Origin: Ottelia alismoides
Lineage: Eukaryota; Streptophyta; Magnoliopsida; Alismatales; Hydrocharitaceae
Direction: 5' to 3'
Assembly (NCBI GenBank): GCA_037367405.1
Contig: JAZKJV010011599.1
Span: 124,001 to 188,000 of the forward strand
DNA: 64,000 nt
The stretch's first letter is position 1. Each line of letters starts with the position of its first letter. Of the stretch, positions 33,744 through 46,021 are shown in pieces. The translations under genes were made by a program, and so were the position numbers. The notes beneath the pieces are model-generated. The model was not told the DNA's origin. It made no database searches and saw only the letters and a list, made by a program, of their open reading frames with translations.

Positions 33744-35534
33744 ATGTCAGAATCGAAAGTCGATTTGCCCTCCACCGGCGCATTCAAAGGTCCGGCGCCG
33801 ATAGTGAAGATGGACGGGTCTAACTATGAGTTATGGGCCATGCAATTCATGAGCCTCATGAAATCAAATGGTAAGAAACACATTCTTACCGAGGATGAGC
33901 CTGCGGAGAAGACAGGGATCTACGCCTCATGGGAGGCCGATGATGCTTATGCAAAGGTTTGGTTATCGGGTACGCTGACGATGGAGATAGCTAATGATGT
34001 CCTCCATCAGCCCACTGCTAAGGCGATGTGGGACATTCTTGCTGCTACATATTCGCAGGTGCGAAATGAGACAAAGATGTTGCAGCTTCAGCATGACATC
34101 TTTACGATGAAGCAGGCCGGCAGACCGCTCCACTCTCTATACACATCCCTGAGAGGGATGTTTGAGAAGCTCTACAGTACCATCCCTCTGACTGCTACTC
34201 CAGAGCAGCAGAAGACATTCCGGAACGCCACCATGGTGGGTGTTTTACTTGCTGCCCTAGACCCTGAGTATGACGCAGCACGGTCACAGATCTTAGCAGA
34301 TGCAGTCATTCCTCCCGTGGAGGATGTATACAGGAGGCTCAGCCGTATCCCAGTTTCCTCCAGCTCTTCTACTCCACCCCCATCTGCGATGGCAGCTTCG
34401 CGTGGGAGAGGTGGACCATCCTCTTGGCGTGGCCGTGGACGTGGCCGTGGCTCTCAGGGAAGAGGCGGTCGACCTAGTCAGACGTGCTCATATTGTCACA
34501 GACCTGGACACTCAGAGGAGACATGCTACTCAAAGCATGGGTTCCCAGCATCGGCACGGGTTGCAGAGCATTCACAGTCTCCATTACCGTCTACTGCAGA
34601 TCATAGATTTGACGAACTCGTGGCCCGTCTCCGTGATATTATGCCACAGTCTTCTGGTGATTCATCTGGTGGCTCATCTGATATTGCTGCCACAGCCTCA
34701 GCCAGTTCTTCCGCCGCTGCCAGTTCCTCAGGTAGATCTTCAGCGATCATTCCTTCACATGATATATCTGACTGGGTTATAGATTCAGGAGCTACACATC
34801 ATCTGTGTCGAGATAAAGGTAGATTACAGGCCTACAGGGCTATTCCTCCAGGTCGCTCAGTGCAGATAGCAGATGGTTCCTATTCGCCCCTTGTTGGTCA
34901 GGGGGAGGTTTTCTTAACCTCCGCTATGCAGCTACAGAATGTCTTACATGCTCCTGAATTCTCACTGAATTTGTTGTCTATTAGTCAGATTACAAAGGAT
35001 TTGAATTGTCGAGCTATATTTGACCCGTCTTCTCTCATTTTTCAGGACATACTCACGGGCAAGGTGATTGGTTGTGGCTATGAGCAGAACGGTCTATATC
35101 GGTTGGTCCGGGAATCTTATGCTGGCATCTCCGCTCACTCTGCTGGTCCAGTCTCACCTTACATTTGGCACCTTCGTTTTGGTCACCTTCCACTCCAGAA
35201 AATGCGCCATCTTCTGCCTCAGATCTCGCCAAGTTCGTCGTTTCGTTGTGAAACCTGTCAGTTAGGAAAGCATCACAGGTCGAGCTTTCCAGGTCGTCAG
35301 AGTCGGAGCAGTAGCTCCCCTTTCGAGTTGTTACATATAGATATATGGGGTCCGAGTCGTGTTCCCGATCACCAGGGACACAGGTTCTATCTTGTGGTCG
35401 TAGATGATTTTTCTCGTGTCTCTTGGGTTTTTCTACTGAAGAATAAGTCTGAAGCAGGAGATGTTATTAAAAATCTGATTAATGAAGTGCAGAATGTTTT
35501 TTTCTTCTTCAGTCAAATATGTTCGGACGGATAA
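33744..35534 (+). pseudogene. gag-pol: copia-2 Gag, protease and N-terminal integrase
   Basis: The ATG at 33744 (MSESKVD) is chosen over the in-frame ATG at 33708 because it aligns with copia-1. Order: gag domain (MDGSNYELWA, KAMWDIL), zinc knuckle CSYCHRPGHSEETC at ~34485, protease DSGATHHLC at ~34782, pre-integrase WHLRFGHLPLQ, CETCQLGKHH, integrase with HIDIWGPSR and VVVDDFSR. An extra T in a T-run near 35500 throws it out of frame. Otherwise intact. Confidence 0.92.
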
Positions 35535-36560
35535 TGCGCTGGAATTTTGTACACGTTCTCTTTCTCAATTTCTATCATCAAAGGGAATTATTCATCAAAC
35601 CACCTGTGCATATACATCCCAACAAAATGGTGTGGCGGAAAGAAAGCATCGCCATCTCTTGGACATCACTCGTACCTTATTGATTCAAAGTTGTGCTCCT
35701 ATTTCCTTCTGGGGGGATGCTGTTCTTACTGCATGCTATCTGGTCAATCGAATGCCCTCCTCTGTCCTTGGAGAGAAGATACCCATCTCTCTTATCTTTC
35801 CTGATAAAGAGCTCTTCTCACTGCCACCTCGTGTCTTTGGTGCTGTGGCGTTTGTTCATCGCCTGTCTCCTGGACTTGACAAGCTCTCTCCAAGAGCAGT
35901 CAAGTGCGTCTTTGTTGGGTATTCCAGGACCCAGAAGGGATACCGGTGTTATGATCCTACTACCAACAGGTACTTCGTTAGTGCGGATGTCACCTTCTTC
36001 GAGTCGGTCATGTTCTTCTCGCCAGCCGGGGACAGAATGATACCATCCACCACCGCTGATGATATTTTGGTTCCACCACCACCTACCTGTCTTACTCCTG
36101 ACTCGTCTCCTGTGTCAGTCCCTTTGCCAGCACCACCACCTCCACCTCCACCACCACCTCCACCTCCACCACCACCCATTCCTCGGAAAATTATATCACC
36201 ATTTCCTATCCACTATACGCGTCGGTCAGGTCCCGCTCAGACAGCAGATCAGCCAATCACTGAGCCTCAGGTATGTTCAGATGATGTTTCTACTGACGGG
36301 TCAGGATCAGAACACATGCAGGATGACTCTTTACAGGTGGGCCAAGGTGATGATCTGGATGTTCCGATTGCTATTCGGAAACAGAGACGACAGTGTGCAT
36401 CCTATCCCTTTGCTTCACAGGTTTCCTTCCACCGACTCACAGGTGATTTCCAGAGGTTTGCTACTGCCTTATCTTCTGTGGACATACCACGGACATACCA
36501 GGAAGCCTTGAAGAGTGAATGCTGGAGACTGGCTATGGAAGAAGAAATGGGGCCTTGCAG
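35505..36560 (+). pseudogene. pol: copia-2 integrase C-terminal half and proline-rich hinge
   Basis: Second frame: VRTDNALEF (second integrase aspartate), TSQQNGVAERKHRH (catalytic glutamate), HRLSPGLDKLSPRAVKCVFV and GYSRTQKGYRCYDP. Then a run of ~16 prolines encoded by CCACCT repeats (36135-36180), a flexible hinge before RT. It ends where one G is missing from a G-run near 36550. Confidence 0.9.
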
Positions 36561-37058
36561 TCCCGTGGCACATGGTCTTTGGTCCCTGCACCTCCTGATG
36601 CCTCAGTTGTCAGTTGCAAATGGGTCTTCACAGTCAAATACCATGCAGATGGCACATTGGATAGATACAAAGCACGTCTAGTAGCCCGGGGATTTACACA
36701 GACATATGGCGTTGATTACATGGATACATTCTCTCCAGTGGCGAGACACTCTACTCTGCGTATCCTCCTGTCTGTTGCAGTGGTCCGTGACTGGAGCATT
36801 TATCAGTTGGATGTCAAGAATGCATTTTTGTACGGAGACTTACAGGAGGAAGTCTACATGCAGCAGCCACCCGGGTTTACTGCTGAGGGGGAGACGCATA
36901 TGGTATGTAGACTTCACAAGGCTATATATGGACTTAAACAGAGTCCACGAGCATGGTTCCAGAAATTGTCCAACATAATTGAGCAGCAGGGATTCAAGAG
37001 GTCCAATGCTGACCATTCGTTGTTTGTCCAGAAGACCTCGGCAGGTACGTTGTCATAA
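36555..37058 (+). pseudogene. pol: copia-2 reverse transcriptase, N-terminal part
   Basis: Third frame: GALQSRGTWSLVPAPPDASV, SCKWVFTVKYHADG, YKARLVARGFTQTYGVDYMD, QLDVKNAFLYGDLQEEVYMQ and LHKAIYGLKQSPRAWFQKL. A one-base loss near 37050 shifts the frame just before the catalytic YVDD. Confidence 0.92.
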
Positions 37059-38017
37059 TGGTCTATGTGGATGATATTCTTATTACAGGGGATAATGTTC
37101 AGGGCATAGCAAGGGCGAAGACATTCCTAGGTCGTCAGTTTGTTACAAAAGATCTTGGAACCCTAAGATATTTTCTAGGGTTGGAATTTGCTAGGAATGC
37201 GCATGGTTTGGTGATGACACAACGGAAGTACATTACTGACTTCCTGGTTGAGACTGGTACGGATGGGTGCAAACCATCAAGCATCCCCATGGACCCCAGC
37301 ATGAAGTTATATGATGCTGATACTGACGAAGTGGATAAGAGGAGATATAGAGAGATGGTGGGAAAACTCCTCTACATTACTATAACCCGTCCAGACATTG
37401 CATTTGCAGTTAGCCGGGTGAGTCAGTTTATGGAGCAGCCCAGACAGGTTCACATGGATGCTATACACATGATACTGAGGTATCTGAAGTCTACTCCTGG
37501 ATTAGGGCTACTATTCAGAAAGGGTGCAGACTTATCCATCTCAGCGTGTGCAGACGCAGATTATGCAGGATGCCCTAAGGATAGAAAATCAACCTCAGGG
37601 TTTGCAGTCTTTGTTGGAGGCTCTCTGGTTTCTTGGAAAAGCAAGAAACAAACGGTGGTGGCAAGATCCAGTGCCGAGTCCGAATACAGGGCAATGGCCC
37701 AAGCCAGCACGGAAATGATGTGGGTTCGCTCTGTATTAGAAGATCTACATGTAGCTGTATCTCTACCTATGACGCTTCAGTGTGACAATCAGGCAGCTTT
37801 GTTCATTGCCAACAATCCAGCTTTTCATGAGAGGACCAAACACATTGAAGTTGACTGTCATTACACTAGGGATCTGATCCAGAGAGGATTGATATCCACG
37901 GCCCATGTTAGCTCAGGAGATCAGACGGCCGATGTATTCACCAAGCCATTGCTCAGAGGACCTTTCCAGAGATGTTCATCCAAGCTGAGCATGATCGATA
38001 TCTATGCTCCACCTTGA
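37058..38017 (+). pseudogene. pol: copia-2 RT catalytic region and RNase H
   Basis: Opens MVYVDDILITGD with the RT active site. RNase H includes CADADYAGCPKDRKSTSGF, SSAESEYRAMAQ and QCDNQAALFIANNPAFHERT, then KHIEVDCHYTRDLI, ending DVFTKPLL and DIYAPP. The frame is fully open for 319 codons. Wording of the RNase H end resembles Ale/Retrofit-type lineages; lineage not confirmed. Confidence 0.93.
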
Positions 38018-38024
38018 GGGGGAG
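38014..38024 (+). promoter_or_regulatory. copia-2 polypurine tract
   Basis: Purine-rich TTGAGGGGGAG immediately before the 3' LTR, overlapping the stop codon; the expected primer for plus-strand synthesis. Confidence 0.85.
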
Positions 38025-38184
38025 TGTAGAGAGAGTTTCTATTATTATTATTTGTTTACGTATTGTGTTTCTATTTCATTCTTCTATTTGGACATCCATG
38101 TAATTTACCCTTAAGGCTTCTCCCTATATAAGAGAGCCTAGGGTTTTCTTATTCATAATAACAAAGACTCCCTTTCGTCTAACA
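38025..38184 (+). repeat. copia-2 3' LTR
   Basis: 160 bp, identical to the 5' LTR at 33085-33244. Followed by ATGCC, the target duplication, and then LINE-H RT sequence on the minus strand. Confidence 0.97.
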
Positions 38185-39941
38185 ATGCCCAAAGAAAACA
38201 CCAGTCAACACAGTTGTAAGCCTTCGAGAAGTACACCGTCCAAAGAACACCTTTTTTTCTTCGGCGCCCGTCTGCTGCAATCTCAAAGACTATCACAATA
38301 CTATCCATGAGTTGTCTTCTAGGCGAGAAAGCACTTCAAGCAGGGGGATCATCTTGCCCAGCACCTCCCTAAGGCGGTTGGCGAGCACCTTAGCCATAAT
38401 AAAGCATATCACATTGGACAGTGCAATCGGTCTATAATCCTCAATTCTCATTGCAGTATCCTTCTTGGGTAGCAAAAAGACAAACGACCAGTTAAGACAG
38501 TCAAAACGACAGTTCCCATCAACAAACTCGGTCACCACCCCTATAACCTCCTCAACAAGCAGATCCCAGAACTCCCACAAAAATAAGACCAGGAAGCCAT
38601 CCGGCATGGGCAACCATTCGCATTCAGTCCAAACACTGCCTCGCGAGCCTCCAACACATCAAAAGGCCTCGTCAATCTTTCTACATCTGGTCCAGATATG
38701 AGAGTCACACCCACCCCCAACCAACGCGCTCTACTACACGAGGGTCATCTACTCATCCCCTTGAAATGATTCGTCACGACCCTTGCAACCTCCCCCTCTC
38801 TGCAAAATTCCTCTACACCCACCTCTGTTGAAAGAATCATGTTTCTCCTCCTTCAACCATTGGTCATTGAGTGGAAAAATCTTGTGTGAGCATCACACTC
38901 CTTCAACCAATTCCGTCTCGACTGTTATCTCCAATTACCTTCCCGCTTCCGATCCTCCTCCTCCAAGATCTTCTAAATAAGCCCACGACTCGCTAACTCC
39001 TCTCTGTCCAGCTCCCTCGCATCCTCAACCAAATCCATTCTCATCATCTCATCCAGCACCAGGCTCCTCAACTCATGCTCCTTGCGAGAATCTCTCTTAA
39101 AACCCACCAGTCTGCGTTGCAAAGCCACCAACTTCAAAGCCAGTTTGATCGTAGCCAACCCCTCTACCTCCAAGACCACCTAGAAAGATCACACCATGTC
39201 ATGAAATCCGTCCTCCGGCAACCAACACTGCTCAAATCTACAGTAGGACGATGAGCCTCTCCCGTTGCAGGAGTCCAAATAAAGCGGAGTGTGGTCTGAG
39301 CAAGACCTAGGCAAAGAAAAAATAGCAGTCATGTTGAACATATCCAACATCTCAACAGACAGCAGAAACCGATCAATGTACTACCGAGATGATGACCCCC
39401 CCCATGTGTAGCAGTCGTTAGTCGCATCCAAAGACTCCAAAGTCAATTCCTTTATAACCTCAGAGAAAAAGTAGACGCAGGGTCTTGTACACCTCTCCCA
39501 CTCGGACTATCGTCCAAGTAAATCGTTACATCTAAATCCCCTCCCACCACCCAAGCCAACTCCAGAAATCGCCTCCTAATTTCTTGCAGCTCCTCCCACA
39601 GCTCCACTTTTGTAGACGAGCATGTCACACCGTACATAGACGTAACCACAAAATGGGAATGGTCTGCCTTGTTCCACTTTTGTGGGTCAGGATCAGTTCA
39701 TTTTAAACATGTCCCCATTCCATGCAACAACAATCTTGCCTGAGCTCCCAACTGTCGAACTAGCTCCAAACTCTGTCAAACGAGGACCCGAAGTAGAGCA
39801 CCATCTGATAGCAGCCCAAGACTCGATCTTGGACTCCTGCAAGAAAGCCACATATATCGACCACGTATCCATCGTGGAGCCTGCCACCAACTGCTTCTCT
39901 GGTTGACCTTGGCCCCGCACATTCAAAGGGAGAAACTTCAT
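38185..39941 (-). pseudogene. LINE-H ORF2: endonuclease, linker and RT N-terminus
   Basis: The ATG at 39941 gives MKFLPLNVRGQG with FLQESKIES (endonuclease), then VTSMYGVT, VVGGDLDVTIYLDD, linker pieces, and RT (GFLVLFLWEFWDLLVEEVI, AMRIEDYRPIALSNVICFIM, LANRLREV). Frameshifted in several places. It is separated from its own C-terminal half by copia-2. Confidence 0.83.
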
Positions 39942-42048
39942 TGGTTAACCAATAGGTTGACCCCCGCCATCAACACCCATACTCCCATAGCTATCGCCGC
40001 TTCAAAATCGTGTTCGGTGACAGCCCCGAAAACATTCACTGACAAAAGTTCCTTGGTAGATTCTTCCTCCTCCTCATTTTCTATTGTTGCATCCGAACAG
40101 CCATCACCCACCTCGATCATGGCATAAACCGCACTCAGTTTTCCGTCGGAGATAGACTCATCTTCCCTCGTGGCTTGAACTTCTTCCCATAGTCCATCTT
40201 CATGCTCGCACTCTAAGCACTCTTGTTTCCCAACCCAATGGGTTTGTCCGTAGTTGTTTTTGATAGAATAAAAGCAAGTTTTTCTAAGCATTGCGTCAAG
40301 GTCCAGCCAATGTCGGACCCGTCGGTGGATTCCCAAACGTGGCAAGGAGACAAGAAAACCCCCTTTGATATAAAGTGACGAGGAAGGACCGGTCTACGCT
40401 TTGGCATTCTCACACCAACCTCTAGGTCGAACTCCACGGGTACCCCACCACCTCCTCCATCATAGAAGGTCCCCTTAGATCCATCTGCAGCCCCATCGGA
40501 CCACCCAAATCTCCCTTGACTCGCCATCTCCACCTCACCGGCATCAACAAACCTAGGCCATGCAGTCAACCTCATCGCGACGCCACCATCAACCTTCGGA
40601 TTGGAGGTCTTGCGACCCTCATGGGTTTCGATCGAGGTCACCACAAGCTGCAAAAAACCACATAGAGGATTTGCAGTCATGTTTCTATCGAGTTGTTGAC
40701 CCGAAATGATCGAGGACGACCCGCTTGGCTTACTCGAGTCGTAAACCGAGACAGAAAATCAGACCCGAATGTTGGGATCGAGAACCCGGCAATCTTCTAT
40801 TGAGGTTCAGAGCCCACGCTTCACCATTCGGATTCACCAACCGCTGGGAGTTCCGGTTCAAAGAGACCCGCATTCAACATTTGCCCGAAGGATCCGGAAG
40901 GGATCGGGCTTGACCAAGCTTAGGCGGCATTAGCATTAGGTAAAGGAGGCACCAATGCTTCGCCTCCCTCAGCAGTAGTGCCTCCCGAACTTCCTGTCAA
41001 TGGAAGCATCCTTTGGGGTTCCTCTAAGCTAGTTGAAGTCGCAACCAGATGGTCGTCAACGTACACCACCGAGGACTACAGGGTTATGGCTCGCTTTCCG
41101 ATATCCATCCACATGTGTGATGGGGATGAGGGTTTCACTCCCTGCATTGCCACGATGACCTCCAAGCCATCCCCAACTAAGGGCTCGAAGAACATATGAC
41201 CAGTTCTCCTAGCGCCATCAAAACTCCTCGAAGGATCTCTAATCTCATGCAGTGCAATAGAACCCCCACCGTTGACAATTTATATACCGCCCCCACTCCT
41301 CCCGAACTACCATCCAAAAAGTGCGACTTCTGCGACCTTATCACGCCCTTGGGCTCCGGCGGTAGACACGGTTCCAAATCTCCAACAACAACCTCCTTTA
41401 CACCCTCCAGGGAGTGACCCTGACGCATAGGAGCCCTCCTACAGCAAGATGACATCCATACATGTCTCCCCCGTCGTCGCGTGAATGCCATCCACGATCC
41501 GCCTCAAAGACTCTTCGTCCCCCTCCCACACATCAGTGCCCACCAAAGGGTCCGTTGATGTTGTTCTTCCCGCGAGCCGCACCGAAAGCGCAACGAGCTC
41601 TCTTACGGAGAGAGCCTCCGTCACCTTCTCGACTCTATCAATGTCACCTGATATACAACAGGGACACGGCTTCCCGGACCAACCTTCCTCAACCTGGGGC
41701 TCTCCACCACGCAATCCTTACGTTGATGGCATGGCCCTTCGCATGTGAAACATAGTTGTTCTACTGCCTTGCAGTTGTAGGATAAGTGGTCGGTCGCGCT
41801 GCACCAGAAACACCACTTCGGTCCCCCACTCGCGAGCTTCTGAGATCACCTATGTGTCTTGGGGCAGCTCCACGGCCCATCGCCGACCACGTCCTCCATC
41901 TCCACATCTTCGAAGGCGCTCCCCTCGCTCCCCACATTTTTTTGGCCCTCCCTTCCTCATCGACAGTGGCCTTACCCTTGTTGGGCGTCTCTCTCTCGCT
42001 CTCGCTCGCTTTCTCGTTCCACTCGCTCTGGCTCATTTTTCTCTCCAT
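39942..42048 (-). pseudogene. LINE-H ORF1 with two zinc knuckles
   Basis: N-terminus MERKMSQSEWNEKASESERE, highly charged. Minus strand 41815-41730 encodes two CX2CX4HX4C knuckles, CFWCSATDHLSYNC and CFTCEGPCHQRKDC. The C-terminal part is acidic (ECEHEDGLWEEVQ). At least five frame changes. RNA-binding protein of the LINE; LINE-H appears near full length at its 5' side. Confidence 0.8.
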
Positions 42049-42060
42049 CGTATCGGCGTG

Positions 42061-42912
42061 ACTCTAAAAGTGACACTAAAAGTCCAAAGAAAACCTCTAT
42101 GAAGATGTGTTCATGCCACCCATGCATAATGTGAGGGGTGACCTACAACAACAGCAATGGTTGTGTGGAGTTTTAACATGTCGCAAAAGACATTCATAAT
42201 GATCCGAGGATTTTGTCACAAGAGGCGTCGCAATGGCGATCAATGGCTGCTAAGACGACTACCGTCCATTACAGATATATAACGCAGTAGTTACAAACCA
42301 CTACATGACTACAACATCGATGATTATTGTAGGTGGTGCAAGGAGGGACCTGGGTTGAAGCAGCACTAGAGATTTGGTGAGAAGAGAATGGGATAGATCA
42401 AGAGGGTGTGTGGGACACCGATCTAAGGCCACTATTTTGATAAGTGATAACATGCGGAGAATAATGAAAGGAGATGATTTTCTCAGATACTTTATACTAT
42501 TTATAAGCATACAGAGGTTAAACTAGGAATGCATAAATGTGGACTGAGATCAAAAGAAAATAATAAAGGTCTCGAATTTGTCATAGAGTAACCCAAGGAT
42601 CTCTAAGATCTCTATAGGATATTCTAAGGATTAAGAGATCGTAGAGAATCTGCTATAAATAGAAGTAAACACTACCACATCATAATTCTGAAGAAGCTTT
42701 CTGAAGGTCCTTTGGTGGATGAGATTGTAGGAGAATTGAGTGTGGTACTACACTTGTGGCATGTTAGGCATCTTTTATTCCATCGAAACGTCATCTTATT
42801 TAACACAAAGAGACCTTCAATGGACATTGTAGTGGTCGATGTGACCTTTCTTATGAGAAAATAGGACATTAAGTGATAAGGAGTTTTTTTACATGTTTAA
42901 CATTTTCAATAA
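42061..42912. other. Unassigned non-coding interval
   Basis: No domain, tRNA-like or terminal-repeat signal seen. ORFs on either strand here are short and unrelated to known families. Confidence 0.4.
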
Positions 42913-42936
42913 TTATAAAAAGAATCAATAATTGCA

Positions 42937-43131
42937 CCTACTCATATGGTCTAGTGGTAGTGCAGTGTGCCTACCACTCAAAAGACCAGGGTTCAACACC
43001 CCCCCCCCATGTGGAGATTACGTTAAGTTATAGGCAACCAGCGTAAAATATAGTCGAATCTTTCAACATGGATTTGAGCAAGAATCCATGTAGCCGACCC
43101 AACTTGTAGTGGGAGAAGGCTTTGCTATTTT
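42937..43131 (+). mobile_element. tRNA-derived SINE (Au-like)
   Basis: Has pol III promoter boxes: A box TGGTCTAGTGGTAG and B box AGGGTTCAACACC, followed by CATGTAGCCGACCC and AGTGGGAGAAGGC, features I associate with plant Au SINEs. Flanked by a 24-bp duplication with one mismatch (42913-42936 and 43132-43155). A long run of C's follows the B box. It inserted beside RTE-type LINE sequence. Confidence 0.85.
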
Positions 43132-43155
43132 TTATAAAAAGAATCAATAATTACA

Positions 43156-43374
43156 AACTGCAAGACATGCCATGCTTTATGGATTTAAATGTTGGCCTAT
43201 GAACCATAGACATACGCAATGAATGACACTAGCAGAATGAAAATGTTGCGGTAGATATGTGGTCGTACACGAAAGATCGCATTCAGAACAATATGATCAG
43301 AAAAAAGTTGGTGTAGCTCCGATTGAAGATAAAAAGAGAAAAAAATGCTTTAGATGATTTGGCTATTTGCAAAG
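43156..43374 (+). pseudogene. RTE-type LINE, RT C-terminal fragment (left part)
   Basis: Plus strand reads AMLYGF-like, CWPMNHRHTQ, then MIRKKVGVAPIEDKKRKK and FGYLQ, the C-terminal signature of plant RTE-clade LINEs (KVGVAPIEDKMRE...RWFGHVQ). Damaged by stops. The sequence continues at 46022, so solo LTR 3 splits it. Confidence 0.75.
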
Positions 43375-46021
43375 CGTTGGACATGTGAGCCCACGGCGAG
43401 CCATTATGCAATAAATGTTATTGCAAATATCATTCCTTAATCTGAAATGAAGAATAACTAATTTGCATAGTAGGTCCCTTAGTACAAGTAGAGCAATGTA
43501 CCATGGCCATCTTAATGACCATACAGCTATTGATTCAATTGTTGAATCATAGAGGCTGGTGCTTGGATGAATATCTAAAGAGTTAGATTGAGGACTCATC
43601 AAGCACCGTCAAATGATTATTAAGAGAGGATCTCCAGCCTGAGAAAGAGATGGCAATCCTTTCTCTAAAGGTTGATATCTAACCGACCTCTTGATGGAGG
43701 TCCTCAGCATAGGAATAGAGATTCGGAGGTGTTAGCTTTCAAAAAAAAAGATTCGGAGGTGTTAGATAAGTTAGGTCAAAGAGTTGACTTAACGAGATCG
43801 AGATAACCAAAGACTTATGTCGTATGTTGTCACGATGTAGGCGCGCATCCTCTGACCGGAGACAGATATGTTACTATATGTATGAGGTCGGTGACCTAAT
43901 CAAGATCTATACAGTGGCGCGTTGGTGTGTATACAAGGGCATATGAATAATGCGATCTCTCAAAGGGATCATACATGTTCATGTACTGAACAGGAAGACT
44001 TGAGCTCACTCATGAGATATTGGGAAAAATCAAATTTCGTGCACGGTCGTCTCGCTTTGGAAGCTTGACTGAATTTGTGGATTTGATATATGCTTTTGGA
44101 AAGTATATGATCAACACATATGCATGATATGTGCTTTTGAAAAGTATATAATCAATACCAAGTCCCAATAGTCAGACGAGAAACTTAATGATAAAATCCT
44201 GAAGGAGGCAGTCCAAAAGAGATCTAAAACTTCGGATTTAATCTGGGTCTTCCAGTATGCATGATGTACAAGTATTAGGAATATCTGAGAGAGATGTGAT
44301 CATAAACAATTGTATAGCCATGATGTTTCCATTCTTAGGGAGTGATGAAACAGGTCTGGATTGTAGTGAATCATCTCGGTAGAGAAATGATCTGATCTTG
44401 GTTCAAATATTGGACATTGAACGGAATGTTATTCAGATGCAATGAGAAGATTAGATTTGCGGTCTTGATTTAGTCAAGCATCTATGAGAGGTCCGCAAGA
44501 TATGGATTTGAGATGCGATCTCAATATCCAAGTCACTATATGTGGAACGGTACAATCGTCATGTCCTTATCTCCGAGTATCTACGAAGAAAACGCATTGT
44601 TTTGAAAGGTTTCGAGAATAATTCCATTGTTGATATTATGTATCCAAGCATTGCGATATTGATAATTAAAAGTGAATTAATTATCATGAATGATATGAAT
44701 TTGATTCATATTTGGCCATATAAGGAGAGTCGTCTAAGATGATTAAATATGATTTAATTATCAAAGATGTAAATAATGTGAATTTGATTCATGTTATTTG
44801 GGCACATGAGAATAGAGATACAAGATGATTAAATATGATTTAATTATCAAGGATACGATTAATGTGGATATCAATATCCACAATAATCGTGGATATTATA
44901 AATATAATTTATAATATGATGGAGAGATTAAATTGTAAATGGAATTACAAATTATATGTTGTTGTGAATAGGATTCACAATGAATAATTAATTGCAAATC
45001 TAATTTACATATTATGGAGGATGTATGAATATGATTCATATTAGCCAATGACATTATTGAAATTTTCACAAGATTAATTTTGGAAATTATTTTTTTGTAA
45101 ATTTTGATGCAATAATTATTATTGCATATTAATTAGTACATATATATAGATAAATGAAGATGTTATCTCCTTAATGGTGGTCGTCCACCTTGACTTGTTC
45201 AAGGGGAAACGCCCATCCTACTTATAGTAAAGAGGATGTCTTCCATATTATCTAAGTATATTAATAGATTTAAAAATGAATTAATTATTAACTTGAAAAG
45301 GGATAAATTTAATTTGATTTAAACTAATTATTGTTGTTTTTGGAGCAATAAATCATGATCATTGATTAATAAACTTTTAATCTACACCGTAGATTAAGAG
45401 AGCACACGGGTTGAGATCCATGTGCATCCAACTAGTATAAAAGGAAGGGTAGCCATTGTCTTTGAAGAACAAACATAATTTCAAGAGGAATTAAACTCTC
45501 TCCCTCTCTCTCTCTCTCTACACGCCAATTCTCTCTCTCATTGTGGTCGTCCACCATGGAGCTCTAGAGAGAGTCGCTATCACCCCAGCATCATCGTTAT
45601 GTTGTCGGATTAGATGCCCGTGGATCTCCGTCTCCTTCGATGCACCTCGCTCGTGAAGATGACGTCGAATCTCGTGAGACGAGATCATAAGATTAGCCGC
45701 TTGGATTATCAACATGGATTGCGAGGAGCACGCGTCTCATCAATGCGCTCGCAAGCGTCTCCTCTGTCAGATAGAACTTGAGACAGGAGGTCTCTTCCTT
45801 TAGAGACTTGATCGCAAGCATGCTTCAATAGGTAAACCTAATACTTGTTTATAGTTTAGATGAAACGATCCGAGAAGTGTTCTTAGATCATGTGGTTTCA
45901 TCGTTTGAAAATTTTTAAATTCTGCTGCCTCGAGCGACCAGTGCGACTAGTCGCTCCCGATCGCATACGATGCGATCCTGACGCTTTCGTGATGCGCTTA
46001 AGGATTTTCCCATATCCTTCA
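43375..46021 (+). mobile_element. LTR-L solo LTR 3 (2647 bp), inserted in RTE LINE
   Basis: Starts CGTTGGACATGTGAGCCC (first T lost) and ends ATATCCTTCA. Flanks CAAAG (43370-43374) and CAGAG (46022-46026) are a 5-bp duplication with one mismatch. TATA box AGTATAAAAGG near 45435, then a CT microsatellite. Small internal duplications occur near 43720-43765 and 44085-44150. No internal region. Confidence 0.9.
45614..45781 (+). CDS. Conserved short ORF in LTR-L leader (copy 3, 55 aa)
   Basis: ATG CCC start, five codons later than in copy 1, same frame and same stop: MPVDLRLLRCTSLVKM, then NLVRRDHKISRLD, SSMRSQASPLSDRT. The upstream ATG of copies 1-2 is cut off here by a TAG. No known domain. Confidence 0.35.
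   Translation: MPVDLRLLRCTSLVKMTSNLVRRDHKISRLDYQHGLRGARVSSMRSQASPLSDRT

Larger units (their letters stand above)
33085..38184 (+). mobile_element. copia-2: young Ty1/copia retrotransposon, 5.1 kb, identical LTRs
   Basis: Complete structure: two 160-bp LTRs with no differences (33085-33244; 38025-38184), primer site, leader, gag-pol and polypurine tract. Flanks are ATGCA and ATGCC, a 5-bp duplication with one mismatch; the matching LINE-C sequence at 17131-17160 shows the empty site reads ...GCC. It is inserted antisense to LINE-H. Zero LTR divergence means a very recent insertion, yet the coding region has three single-base frameshifts. Confidence 0.97.

Noticed and set aside
33261..33787. 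Minus-strand Ala/Gly-rich ORF of 170 codons
   Set aside because: It spans the GC-rich leader minisatellite and overlaps the start of gag on the other strand; composition follows the repeat.
36135..36180. Independent microsatellite
   Set aside because: The CCACCT run is in frame and encodes the proline hinge of copia-2 Pol, also proline-rich in copia-1.
42945..43015. A functional tRNA gene
   Set aside because: Box A and B are present, but the sequence continues as a SINE body with a 24-bp target duplication and the acceptor stem does not close.
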